A DNA stretch of 64,000 nt. It comes from CBDFKK01 sp965248815. Lineage in GTDB: Bacteria; Pseudomonadota; Alphaproteobacteria; SMXP01. Positions 25,050 to 33,091 of this stretch are shown piece by piece. A program made the translations under genes and the position numbers. The notes under the pieces are model-generated. The model saw nothing but the letters and a program-made list of their open reading frames with translations. It had not been told where the DNA came from and made no database searches. The stretch is from positions 620,001 to 684,000 of the forward strand of contig CBDFKK010000007.1 in assembly GCA_965248815.1 (NCBI GenBank), in the 5' to 3' direction. Within the stretch, counting starts at the first letter, position 1; each line of letters begins with the position of its first letter.

Positions 25050-26570
25050 ATGAATAAAACTCTCAAATCAGTCGGCCTCGCAGTCTCCATTGCGGCAGCC
25101 GGTTTCTTCCTCGCAGAACTGCCGGCCTCGCCGGTCAAGTCCAACGCGCAAGCTCAAGCTCAAGCTCAAGCTCAAGCTCAAGCTCAAGCTCAAGCTCAAG
25201 CTCAAGCTCAAGCTCAAGCTCAAGCTCAAGCTCAAGCTCAAGCTCAAGCTCAAGCTCAAGCTCAAGCTCAAGCTCAAGCTCAAGCTCAAGCTTCAGCAAC
25301 ACTCGATGATTTGTTGCGGCAAGTGCGAGCTCGTCGGACTGGAGAAAGCGCCGAGAACAATGCGCGCTTCGCAGAATTTCAGCGCAATCGCAATCGCCAG
25401 CAGCAGTTGCTGAGCCAAGCTCAAGCAGATTTCGCCCGTGAAGAACAGATCAGTGAAACGCTCGAGACAAGATTCAATGAAAATGAACTTGAACTCGGCG
25501 AACTTGAAATTCAATTGGCGGAGCGGCTTGGCGCTTTTGGCGAATTGTTCGGCGTCGCACGTCAAGTTTCTGGCGACACCCGCGGTCAATTCAACAACTC
25601 TTTGGTGAGTTCGCAATTCCCGGGCCGCTCGGACATTCTGAACGCAATCGCGACTAGCAAAGCCTTGCCTACGATCGAGCAATTGCGAGACCTTTGGTTC
25701 TTCCTTCAACAGGAAATGACCGAACAAGGCAAAGTCGTCAAATTCAAAACAGTCGTGACGGACACGGATGGCGAGCCGCAGAACGAAGTCGTGACTCGTA
25801 TCGGGCCATTTACGGCTGTTGCGGGAGGCCGTTATTTGAGCTTCGATCCGGATATTCAGGAGCTCAAAGACCTTCAGCGCCAACCAGCGGGTAGCTTTAC
25901 CGGCGTCGTGGATGATCTTGAAGAAGCTGGTGAAGGAGAGTTGGTTCGAGCCGCCATCGATCCATCGAGCGGCGCCATTTTGGGCCTGTTGGTTCAAACA
26001 CCAAATCTGCTCGAACGCGTTAATCAGGGCGGCACGGTCGGCTATATTGTGATCGGTTTGGCCGCACTAGGTTTGCTCATCGGCTTCGAGCGGATCTTTA
26101 CGCTTTCGGCTACCGCTGGTGCCGTGCGCCGTCAAGCACGTGACCCCGGCCGGCCGCGCAAGGGCAACCCGCTTGGCCGCGTACTTATGGCGTACGAAGA
26201 AAACCGAGGCGCGGACGTCGAAACGCTGGAGCTCAAATTGGATGACGCCATACTAAAAGAGATCCCCAAACTTGAACGGGGCCTCAATACTGTGAAAGTG
26301 CTCGCCGGTGTTGCGCCGCTACTGGGCCTTCTAGGCACCGTGACAGGTATGATCATCACCTTCCAGGCCATCACTTTGTTCGGTACGGGCGATCCGAAAC
26401 TGATGGCAGGAGGCATCTCACAAGCTTTGGTGACGACAGTGTTAGGTTTGGTCGCTGCCATTCCGCTACTGCTGCTTCACAGTTTTGCCGCAGGGCGAGC
26501 GCGCACGGTCCAACAGATTTTGGAGGAACAATCGGCTGGATTGATAGCGGCCCGCGCAGAGGGCGCCTAA
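25050..26570 (+). CDS. TtpC-like MotA/TolQ/ExbB proton channel protein with (AQ)24 tract
   Basis: A 506-residue ExbB-superfamily protein with a long periplasmic N-terminal half, as in Vibrio TtpC. After a signal-like segment, residues 33-80 are 24 perfect Ala-Gln pairs. A coiled coil follows. The first membrane helix is near residue 330 ('GYIVIGLAALGLLIGFERI'). The MotA_ExbB domain has 'GVAPLLGLLGTVTGMI' and 'ALVTTVLGLVAAIPLLL'. It lies 14 bases after the DUF3450 gene and three bases before a short ExbB gene. The likely role is coupling proton flow to TonB; the repeat is an oddity not expected of the family. Confidence 0.9.
   Translation: MNKTLKSVGLAVSIAAAGFFLAELPASPVKSNAQAQAQAQAQAQAQAQAQAQAQAQAQAQAQAQAQAQAQAQAQAQAQAQASATLDDLLRQVRARRTGESAENNARFAEFQRNRNRQQQLLSQAQADFAREEQISETLETRFNENELELGELEIQLAERLGAFGELFGVARQVSGDTRGQFNNSLVSSQFPGRSDILNAIATSKALPTIEQLRDLWFFLQQEMTEQGKVVKFKTVVTDTDGEPQNEVVTRIGPFTAVAGGRYLSFDPDIQELKDLQRQPAGSFTGVVDDLEEAGEGELVRAAIDPSSGAILGLLVQTPNLLERVNQGGTVGYIVIGLAALGLLIGFERIFTLSATAGAVRRQARDPGRPRKGNPLGRVLMAYEENRGADVETLELKLDDAILKEIPKLERGLNTVKVLAGVAPLLGLLGTVTGMIITFQAITLFGTGDPKLMAGGISQALVTTVLGLVAAIPLLLLHSFAAGRARTVQQILEEQSAGLIAARAEGA
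25149..25292 (+). repeat. Perfect hexanucleotide tandem repeat, 24 x CAAGCT
   Basis: Exactly 144 bases consist of 24 identical copies of CAAGCT with no substitutions. In the reading frame it encodes alternating Gln and Ala directly after the signal peptide of the TtpC-like protein. The lack of any synonymous change implies recent expansion by slippage. Since the unit is six bases, copy-number change alters length but never frame. Confidence 0.98.
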
Positions 26571-26573
26571 TCG

Positions 26574-27116
26574 ATGCTGGACTTTCTTGAATATCTCAAC
26601 CCGGCGATTGCCGTCGCCGGGTTGCGCCAGTTCCTAGAAATGGGGGGCAATGTGTTGGTGGTCATTATGGCCGCAACCTTTATTCTTTGGGCCATGATCG
26701 TCGAGCGCTATTGGTATTTTTGGGGTGCCCACGGTGGCGTCGCCAAAATTGCTTTGTCGGAATGGGGCACGCGTAGCGACCACAAGTCCTGGCAAGCCCA
26801 CAAAATCCGCGACCGTCTCCTTTCGGAAGTCCGGATCAATACGGAACAAAACCTCGGCGGCATTCGCGCCATGGTGGCTGTTGCCCCATTGCTTGGCCTT
26901 CTCGGCACCGTGACCGGCATGGTTGAAGTGTTCGACGTCATGGCATTTACAGGATCGAGTAACGCGCGCGCTATGGCGTCCGGTGTTTCGAAGGCAACCA
27001 TACCGACGATGGCGGGCATGGTGGCGTCTCTTTCCGGACTGTTCTTTAGCGCCGCATTGGAACGTCGCGCCCGGCGTGAAGTGCAGGAAGTTGCCGACCA
27101 ATTGGTCATTGAGTAG
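26574..27116 (+). CDS. exbB: ExbB/TolQ-type proton channel subunit
   Basis: A 180-residue ExbB with three membrane helices. The first is 'VLVVIMAATFILWAMIVERY'; the second and third hold 'MVAVAPLLGLLGTVTGMVEVF' and 'MAGMVASLSGLFFSAAL'. It forms the proton channel with the ExbD subunits encoded next. The start is three bases after the TtpC-like stop and the ExbD gene follows ten bases later, so translation is probably coupled. Confidence 0.92.
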   Translation: MLDFLEYLNPAIAVAGLRQFLEMGGNVLVVIMAATFILWAMIVERYWYFWGAHGGVAKIALSEWGTRSDHKSWQAHKIRDRLLSEVRINTEQNLGGIRAMVAVAPLLGLLGTVTGMVEVFDVMAFTGSSNARAMASGVSKATIPTMAGMVASLSGLFFSAALERRARREVQEVADQLVIE

Positions 27117-27126
27117 GAATTGAATC

Positions 27127-27549
27127 ATGCCGATGCGCCGGAAGCACTTCACCGGAAAACAAGAAGAAGCCGAAGTCAATATCACGCCGATGTTGGACAT
27201 CGTGTTTATTCTGCTCATCTTTTTTATTGTGACGGCGACGTTCATTCGTGAATCTGGAATTGACGTCACCCGCCCGGATACGCCCGAAGAAGAACAACAG
27301 AAAAAAGAACGCGCGATCTTGGTTCAGATCAACAATAACAATGACATTTATATTGAGCGTCGTATTATTGATGTAAGAGCGGTTCGCGCCAATATTGAGC
27401 GTTTGAGGGCTGAAAACCCGAAGTCCCCGGTGATCATTCAAACGCAACGTGAGGCTGACACGGGCGTACTAGTTAGAGTGCTCGATCAAGCCCTATTGGC
27501 TAAGGCCCCGGTCTCCATCGCGCCGCTTGAAGATCAACCGGACATCTAA
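27127..27549 (+). CDS. exbD: ExbD/TolR-type subunit (copy 1)
   Basis: A 140-residue ExbD with the family hallmark 'INITPMLDIVFILLIFF' membrane segment. The channel Asp is in 'MLDIVF'. A periplasmic domain follows, ending with 'VSIAPLEDQPDI'. It should pair with the upstream ExbB. A second ExbD gene lies 37 bases downstream, as in TtpC-type systems with paired ExbD subunits. Confidence 0.92.
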   Translation: MPMRRKHFTGKQEEAEVNITPMLDIVFILLIFFIVTATFIRESGIDVTRPDTPEEEQQKKERAILVQINNNNDIYIERRIIDVRAVRANIERLRAENPKSPVIIQTQREADTGVLVRVLDQALLAKAPVSIAPLEDQPDI

Positions 27550-27586
27550 CTTAGAATTCGCCAAATTGAGTTTTTAGGACGAACAC

Positions 27587-27991
27587 ATGAGACGACGAAG
27601 AGACGAAGGCGAAGAAGAACCGGAAATCAACATCACGCCGATGTTGGACATCGTCTTTATTATGTTGATTTTCTTTATCGTGACGGCCGTCTTCGTAAAG
27701 GAAGCGGGAATTGACGTGACCCGTCCCGATGCCTTGTCCGCCCAAGAGGTGAAGCGGGTCAAAATGGTCATCGCGGTGTCAGACAACAATGAGATCTGGA
27801 TCAATAAGCGCGAAGTGCCAATTCGGGACGTCCGCGCCGTCGTGGAAAAGCAGCAGCGGGAAAATCCGCAAGGGTCGGTTGTGATTCAGGCTGATTCCCG
27901 TTCTCAAACGGGCATTGTTGTGGATATTATGGACCAGTTGAATGCGATCGGTGTGCCGAATGTGCATGTGGCCACCGAAAAGAATGACTGA
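27587..27991 (+). CDS. exbD: ExbD/TolR-type subunit (copy 2)
   Basis: A 134-residue ExbD paralogue with the same 'INITPMLDIVFIMLIFF' helix and a periplasmic domain containing 'VVIQADSRSQTGIVVDIMDQL'. The two ExbD copies share the membrane segment strongly but differ in the periplasmic domain. That suggests a heteromeric channel, not mere gene dosage. The ATG follows an AGGACG-type site. The tonB gene begins 22 bases later. Confidence 0.92.
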   Translation: MRRRRDEGEEEPEINITPMLDIVFIMLIFFIVTAVFVKEAGIDVTRPDALSAQEVKRVKMVIAVSDNNEIWINKREVPIRDVRAVVEKQQRENPQGSVVIQADSRSQTGIVVDIMDQLNAIGVPNVHVATEKND

Positions 27992-28013
27992 AGCGGCGCT
28001 AGAGGAATAGGAT

Positions 28014-28619
28014 ATGCCTTCATTCCGAATGATCTTTGGGTTGCCGGTAGCGGGCGTCATAACCGTGGCCTTGTTTCTAGTAATGCGAGCATTGATTGCG
28101 CCTCCCGAAAAGGTGGATGACGACGAAGTTTTGGGGGCCAAGATCGACATTACCAGGCCGGACCGCGATGAATCGACCAATTTGCGCGATCGCAACAAGC
28201 CCGACCGGCCGCAAAAGCAAGACCAGCCGCCGCCCCCGCCGCCTATGGAGCTGGACACTAATCTGCGCAATATGAATTCAAATCTCTCGATGAATATGCC
28301 GGCGTTTGACGGCGAGATCGGCATGAACTTTTCGGCTCCCAGTGATCGCACGGCGACTCCGATCGTTCGCATTCCACCGCAATATCCTGAGCGTGCTGCT
28401 CAACGGGGAATCCAAGGCTGGGTTTTGATAGAATTTACAATTACGGCAGCCGGTACGGTTTCTGATCCGATTGTGATTGATGCGGATCCGCAAAATGTCT
28501 TCAACCGTTCGGCAATCAAAGCCATTCAACGCTGGAAGTATCGGCCCAAAATTGTCGATGGTAAGCCGGCGCCGCAATATCAAATGCAGCAGAAGATTAC
28601 ATACGAGCTTGAAGATTAA
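28014..28619 (+). CDS. tonB: Energy transducer TonB (copy 1)
   Basis: A 201-residue TonB. It has one N-terminal membrane helix ('LPVAGVITVALFLVM'), a short Pro-rich linker ('QPPPPPPMELD') and the C-terminal TonB domain with 'PPQYPERAAQRGIQGWVLIEF' and 'AIQRWKYRPK'. It is the canonical last energising component after ExbB-ExbD-ExbD. The linker is short, as in the TonB2 type. Two further TonB paralogues lie 3-4 kb downstream. Confidence 0.93.
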   Translation: MPSFRMIFGLPVAGVITVALFLVMRALIAPPEKVDDDEVLGAKIDITRPDRDESTNLRDRNKPDRPQKQDQPPPPPPMELDTNLRNMNSNLSMNMPAFDGEIGMNFSAPSDRTATPIVRIPPQYPERAAQRGIQGWVLIEFTITAAGTVSDPIVIDADPQNVFNRSAIKAIQRWKYRPKIVDGKPAPQYQMQQKITYELED

Positions 28620-28686
28620 AGTTGCGGTAAAAATTTGAATCTTGGGGTTAGGGGGAGGCGAATATAACAGCCTCTGGAGGTTTTCA

Positions 28687-30069
28687 ATGGTAACTCAAAT
28701 AGATCTTGTATCGACGCTGCGCGGAGCCGCGATAGCTCTCTTGATTTCAGGCGTCGCTGTTTCAGGTGCGTTCGCTCAAGAAGAAGACAGAGAACCCCGC
28801 GGAGAGCGAACCGAAGTTGTCAGTCAGGCAACTGGTGAAGTGCTGCTCAAGGCACAGGAAATGATGGAGCTTGAGCAATACAATCAAGCGCTCAGCCAAA
28901 TCAATTCTCTATTGAATAAGGAATTGAAGCCGTTTGACCGGGCGAAGTCTTTGGAACTTCGCGGCTACATTTATGCAGCCTTAGATAATTATGGTCAGGC
29001 AGCTAAAGACTGGGAAGCGTCGCTGGCGACCGGAGCGCTGCCCGAATTTACACTTCTCGACATGTATTACCGCCTGGCGCAAGTTTATGCTGCTCTGGAG
29101 CAATACCCCCGCGCCCTGCAAAACCTTGAGAAGTGGTTTGCCAGAGCTGAAAACCCCGGCGCTGAAGCGCTCTTTTTGGCAGCGCAATTGTATTATGTCG
29201 CGGATCGTCCCAAGGATGCCCTGTCCTATGTCGAGCGCGGTTTAGCCAAGATGACCGAGCCGCGCCAGAGCTGGTACGAAATCTCAGTTGCGATCTATTA
29301 CGAAAACAATCAGTACACAAAAGCTATTCCACTTTTGGAGCAGATGATTGTTTTATGGGCCAACAAAAAGGCTTACTACACGCAATTGGCGGGCTTCTAT
29401 ATGGAGCAGGATCGCGAAAAAGATCATTTTGCTGTCTTGGCGCTGGCCTACGACAATAAACTGCTCGACAAAAGCGATGAAATCGTGCGCTTAGCGCAAC
29501 TATACCGCATGTACGACTATCCTTATCGCGCAGGCAAGATTTTGGAACAAGAAATCGGTGCAGGCCGGGTCAAGAAGACTACCAAAAACTGGGAGGAACT
29601 TGGCAACGCGTGGCTTCAATCGCGCGAGCACGACAAGGCCATAGGCCCGCTGACCAATGCCGGCAGCCTGTCGAAAGACGGCGAGATTTATTTGCGCCTG
29701 TGTCAGACCTACATCAGCAACGAAGAATGGAGCAAGGCGTCTAAAGACTGTTCTAATGCTGTTAACAAAGGTGGCTTGAAGAATAATGGAGGTCTGGCAT
29801 GGGAACTGGTCGGGATCACCCATTACAATTTAAAGAATCGTGACACCGCAACTGAGGCTTTTGAGAAATGCCTTGATTGGGAATCGACGGAGAAAGACTG
29901 TCGCCGCTGGATCAATCACATCGGTCAAGAAGTTGAGTTCGAAGAACAAGAGAAAAAGCGAGCGGAAGAGGCGGAAAAGGCTGCGTTGGAACGCGCCGAG
30001 CAGCAGGAAGAAGATGTAGAGCGTGTCCTGCAGCAACGTGAGGAAGCATTCATCGGCGTTCAACAATAA
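28687..30069 (+). CDS. Periplasmic TPR protein of the TonB locus (copy 1)
   Basis: A 460-residue exported protein with signal peptide ending 'AFAQ'. Tetratricopeptide-like repeats cover the rest ('YNQALSQINSLLNKEL', 'DNYGQAAKDWEASLATG', 'YPRALQNLEKWF'), followed by a charged coiled-coil tail rich in Glu and Arg. The start is fixed by GGAGG six bases upstream of ATG 28687. TPR proteins accompany TtpC-type TonB systems and probably act as scaffold in the periplasm. A rho-independent terminator follows, closing the first transcript. Confidence 0.88.
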   Translation: MVTQIDLVSTLRGAAIALLISGVAVSGAFAQEEDREPRGERTEVVSQATGEVLLKAQEMMELEQYNQALSQINSLLNKELKPFDRAKSLELRGYIYAALDNYGQAAKDWEASLATGALPEFTLLDMYYRLAQVYAALEQYPRALQNLEKWFARAENPGAEALFLAAQLYYVADRPKDALSYVERGLAKMTEPRQSWYEISVAIYYENNQYTKAIPLLEQMIVLWANKKAYYTQLAGFYMEQDREKDHFAVLALAYDNKLLDKSDEIVRLAQLYRMYDYPYRAGKILEQEIGAGRVKKTTKNWEELGNAWLQSREHDKAIGPLTNAGSLSKDGEIYLRLCQTYISNEEWSKASKDCSNAVNKGGLKNNGGLAWELVGITHYNLKNRDTATEAFEKCLDWESTEKDCRRWINHIGQEVEFEEQEKKRAEEAEKAALERAEQQEEDVERVLQQREEAFIGVQQ

Positions 30070-30126
30070 GTTTGCTTACCGGCTCGGCGATTTAAGGTTC
30101 GGGCGCAGTTATAAATCATTCGAAGG

Positions 30127-30154
30127 GGCGTGGCCACTGCGGCCGCGCCTTTTT
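30127..30154 (+). terminator. Rho-independent terminator of the first TonB operon
   Basis: A nine-base-pair stem (GGCGTGGCC with GGCCGCGCC, one G-U pair) with a five-base loop is followed directly by five T. It lies 57 bases after the TPR gene. It separates the DUF3450-to-TPR operon from the second TPR/TonB group. Confidence 0.88.
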
Positions 30155-30373
30155 CTTTGTACGGACGATAATGCTGTTGGCAAAATATCAAGTTGATACC
30201 CAAAACCGTAGTTTCGTTCTGGGCACTAAATGACACAATTGTGACAGAATTTTGCCACAATTGAGTTGCAGGCTTTATCCGTATCGGGACTAAAGGGCAA
30301 GAGTTTGCCCACACCACAATCTTTTCGACTGAGGCGCGCGTGCATTTAAGCCGGGCGACAGGAGGATTGTGCT

Positions 30374-31747
30374 CTGACTAAAGATCATTATACAGACCAA
30401 AATGGCATTGCCGCCTGGGTACGGGCTGCGGCCCTTTCAATTGTTGGCTTGGTCTCGGCTACATGCGCCACTCCGGCACAGCAGGCGCAAGAGGTCGCCG
30501 CCGCCGAAAAACCGCGGGAGCAGGTAGTCACGCAACATACGGGCGAGGTCTTGATTCACGTCCAAGAAACCATGGAAGCCGAGCAGTACAATCGTGCCTT
30601 AGCGGACATGAACAGCATTCTCAAAGAACACCTTTCGCCCTTTGACCGCGCTAAAGCATTGGAATTGCATGGTTATATTTTCGCGGCTCTTGATGACTAT
30701 GACCGCTCGGCCGAAGACTGGGAGGCGTCCTTGGCGACTGAGGCTTTGCCCGACTACACCATTCTCGACATGCGCTATCGCTTGGCGCAGGTCTATGCGG
30801 CGCTGGAGGACTACTCCAGAGCATTGGGGAATATCGAAGTCTGGCTAGCTGAGGCTGAGGCGCCAGGGCCTGAGGCACTCTTTCTCGCGGCACAACTTTA
30901 CTATGTTGCTGACCGTCCTCAAGACGCACTGATCTACGCCGAGCGCGGGCTGGCCAAAATTACTGAGCCGCGACAAAGCTGGTGGGAAGTCGCGGTCGCT
31001 ATCTTCTATGAGACGGATCAGTACAACAAAGCCGTACCGTTGCTCGAAGAAATGATTGTTCTGTGGCCAGAAAAGAAAGCCTATTACACGCAACTGGCTG
31101 GATTTTATGCTGAAGCAGAACGGGAGTTCGACTACTTCAATATCTTGGAGCAAGCATATCTGAGGGGTCTGCTTAGTAAGAGCGGTGAGATGGTGCGCCT
31201 GGCTCAACTCTATAGACTTCACGACGAGCCGCGCAAAGCTGCTGAACTCCTCGAGTCCGAAATGGCTCGGGGTCGCGTCAAATCGACTGAGGCTAATCGG
31301 AGAGTGCTTTCGTATGCCTGGCTGGAGGCCGGAGAGGATGAAAAGGCGGCGGCGGTTCTAAGGATGCCAGACCATCTTTGGCGCTCGCCGCCCACCGAAG
31401 GTGACAATCACTTTGCTCGTTGCGACATGCATTATGCGGCCGCGAATTGGCAAGCAGTAATTCGTTCTTGCCTTGCAGCGCTTGTTCAGGGTGGCATCGA
31501 CAAAAGCGATGTGTCCATGATTTGGCTTTATTTGGGCCAAGCGCAAACCGAGCTCGGACAATTTGATGACGCGCTGAGATCGCTTCAGAACTGCATGAGC
31601 TATGACAATTCGAAAATTCAATGTGCAAATTGGCTGGAAAGAGCAACGAAGGAGTTGGAGCGCCCGCTAACGCCGATCCGATGGCAGGCGCCGGACTTTT
31701 GGCGTGTGGAGGCTTCGGAGATTTCAAATACCGAGCCGAGTTTGTAA
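30374..31747 (+). CDS. Periplasmic TPR protein of the TonB locus (copy 2), probable CTG start
   Basis: A paralogue of the preceding TPR protein, aligning from 'TGEVLIHVQETMEAEQYNRAL' through the TPR region. It lacks the coiled-coil tail. No ATG, GTG or TTG gives a full signal peptide. The frame reads back through a hydrophobic signal ('WVRAAALSIVGLVSA') to CTG at 30374, which has a perfect GGAGGA seven bases upstream. TTG at 30449 would cut the signal in half. I therefore propose a CTG start. Probable role is as for copy 1, paired with the two TonB genes that follow. Confidence 0.8.
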   Translation: MTKDHYTDQNGIAAWVRAAALSIVGLVSATCATPAQQAQEVAAAEKPREQVVTQHTGEVLIHVQETMEAEQYNRALADMNSILKEHLSPFDRAKALELHGYIFAALDDYDRSAEDWEASLATEALPDYTILDMRYRLAQVYAALEDYSRALGNIEVWLAEAEAPGPEALFLAAQLYYVADRPQDALIYAERGLAKITEPRQSWWEVAVAIFYETDQYNKAVPLLEEMIVLWPEKKAYYTQLAGFYAEAEREFDYFNILEQAYLRGLLSKSGEMVRLAQLYRLHDEPRKAAELLESEMARGRVKSTEANRRVLSYAWLEAGEDEKAAAVLRMPDHLWRSPPTEGDNHFARCDMHYAAANWQAVIRSCLAALVQGGIDKSDVSMIWLYLGQAQTELGQFDDALRSLQNCMSYDNSKIQCANWLERATKELERPLTPIRWQAPDFWRVEASEISNTEPSL

Positions 31748-31837
31748 TTGCGTAAAGCGAAGAAGCCCGCAAGGGCCGCTCATCCTGATGCAGTGGAGGG
31801 CATCGGGTCTCGGTCATCAACCAGTGGAGGGACAATG

Positions 31838-32413
31838 ATGACACGACAATCAAGTTCAAGTGGTGTGCCGTCGATTACGGCGAGCCTGTTCCTGTTGAGT
31901 CTGTACGTCGTTTACGCCGAATGGGAGGCTGCTGCCGCCCCCGTCCCTGAAGACGACGCGAGGGCGGTCAAGGCACCGCTTCCGGCGCCGCTTCATGACG
32001 TCAAGTGGGGTAAGGCGGCGGACGGCGACTTATCGCCGGGCGTTCGCCAAGCCGACGCGCCAAAGGCGAAACCAACCATCGATGTGATCGTCAAGCCCCT
32101 TGCGCCGCTCAATGCTCAGACGCCCGAAGAGATCGAGCACAACGCAATACGGGTTGTGGCGACGCCGCCGAAATATCCCGAACAGCAGGCCAAAGAAGGG
32201 GTCGAAGGCTGGGTCTTGGTCGAGTTCGACATTTCGCCTGACGGCACAGTGCAGAACGCCGAAGTGATTGAGTCGACACCGGCACGCGTCTTTGACCAAT
32301 CGGCACTTAGTGCGGTCCAGAGATGGAAGTATGAGCCGAAGCTCGTCGGCGGAAAGCCGGCGTATGAATACGGCGTGCGGCAGCAAATCAAGTATGAAGT
32401 GAACGAGGATTAA
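31838..32413 (+). CDS. tonB: Energy transducer TonB (copy 2)
   Basis: A 191-residue TonB paralogue. The N-terminal helix is 'VPSITASLFLLSLYVVYA' and the C-terminal domain has 'PPKYPEQQAKEGVEGWVLVEF' and 'AVQRWKYEPKLVGG'. ATG at 31838 lies seven bases from GGAGG; an adjacent ATG three bases upstream is possible. The helix and linker differ from the other two TonB copies, while the C-terminal domain is close to copy 3. It lies 36 bases upstream of that copy. Confidence 0.9.
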   Translation: MTRQSSSSGVPSITASLFLLSLYVVYAEWEAAAAPVPEDDARAVKAPLPAPLHDVKWGKAADGDLSPGVRQADAPKAKPTIDVIVKPLAPLNAQTPEEIEHNAIRVVATPPKYPEQQAKEGVEGWVLVEFDISPDGTVQNAEVIESTPARVFDQSALSAVQRWKYEPKLVGGKPAYEYGVRQQIKYEVNED

Positions 32414-32448
32414 AACCGTGAAGGGGCAAGAGCAACGAAGGAGGAGTT

Positions 32449-33042
32449 ATGAGTCATCGTATGATTTTGGGCTTTCCGCTCGCGAGCGCGATTACGGTGG
32501 GCCTATTCTTGCTGATGCAATCGCTCATTCAAGTGGAGTTTGCGCCGCCTGTGGAACCGCTTCCAGATCAAGACATTGACTTTCTGAGGAAGCCTATTAT
32601 TGAGGAGCCAACTCTCGATGTGGATCCTCCCGATCGGCCGGTTCAACGGGATCCGCCGCCAACACCACCCCGCGTCGTGCCCAAGCCCAACCCGGACGGC
32701 CCAGTTATCGATGTGACGGTTCCAACATTTGATCTGCCAAAGGGCGACGCCGGACCAATACATCGAACTGCCATGTCCGTGTTGCGAATTCCCCCAACTT
32801 ATCCAGAATCAGTAGCCACCAAAGGGATCGAGGGCTGGGTATTGGTAGAGTTTGACATCACTCCATCGGGCACCGTGCAAAATGCGAATGTCGTAGACGC
32901 GGAACCCGCGCGCATTTTCGATCGCTCAGCGCTTAAGGCCATAAAGCGGTGGAAATATCGCTCGAAGTTGGTCAACGGTGAACCCGTCTTCCAATACGGC
33001 ATTCAACAAAAAATTACCTATGAATTGGAAGGTGAGGAGTGA
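32449..33042 (+). CDS. tonB: Energy transducer TonB (copy 3)
   Basis: A 197-residue TonB. Its N-terminus ('MILGFPLASAITVGLFLLMQ') closely resembles copy 1, and its C-terminal domain ('GIEGWVLVEFDITPSGTVQNA') resembles copy 2. The linker is Pro-rich ('RDPPPTPPRVVPKP'). GGAGG precedes the start. The mix of similarities suggests duplication followed by exchange between copies. It ends the TonB locus and converges with the oligopeptidase gene. Confidence 0.92.
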   Translation: MSHRMILGFPLASAITVGLFLLMQSLIQVEFAPPVEPLPDQDIDFLRKPIIEEPTLDVDPPDRPVQRDPPPTPPRVVPKPNPDGPVIDVTVPTFDLPKGDAGPIHRTAMSVLRIPPTYPESVATKGIEGWVLVEFDITPSGTVQNANVVDAEPARIFDRSALKAIKRWKYRSKLVNGEPVFQYGIQQKITYELEGEE

Positions 33043-33091
33043 CTTAGGCAATACAAGTCGAGGTGGGGTGTGGAAGCCGGTATGTCGTGTG

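Noticed and set aside
25149..25292. Phase-variable on/off switch by repeat slippage
   Set aside because: The unit is six bases long, so gain or loss of units never shifts the frame. Only length variation remains possible.
25068..25413. Frames giving long Ser-Leu and Leu-Lys repeats over the CAAGCT tract
   Set aside because: They are only the other readings of the six-base repeat; the Ala-Gln frame belongs to a complete ExbB-family protein with signal peptide and operon context.
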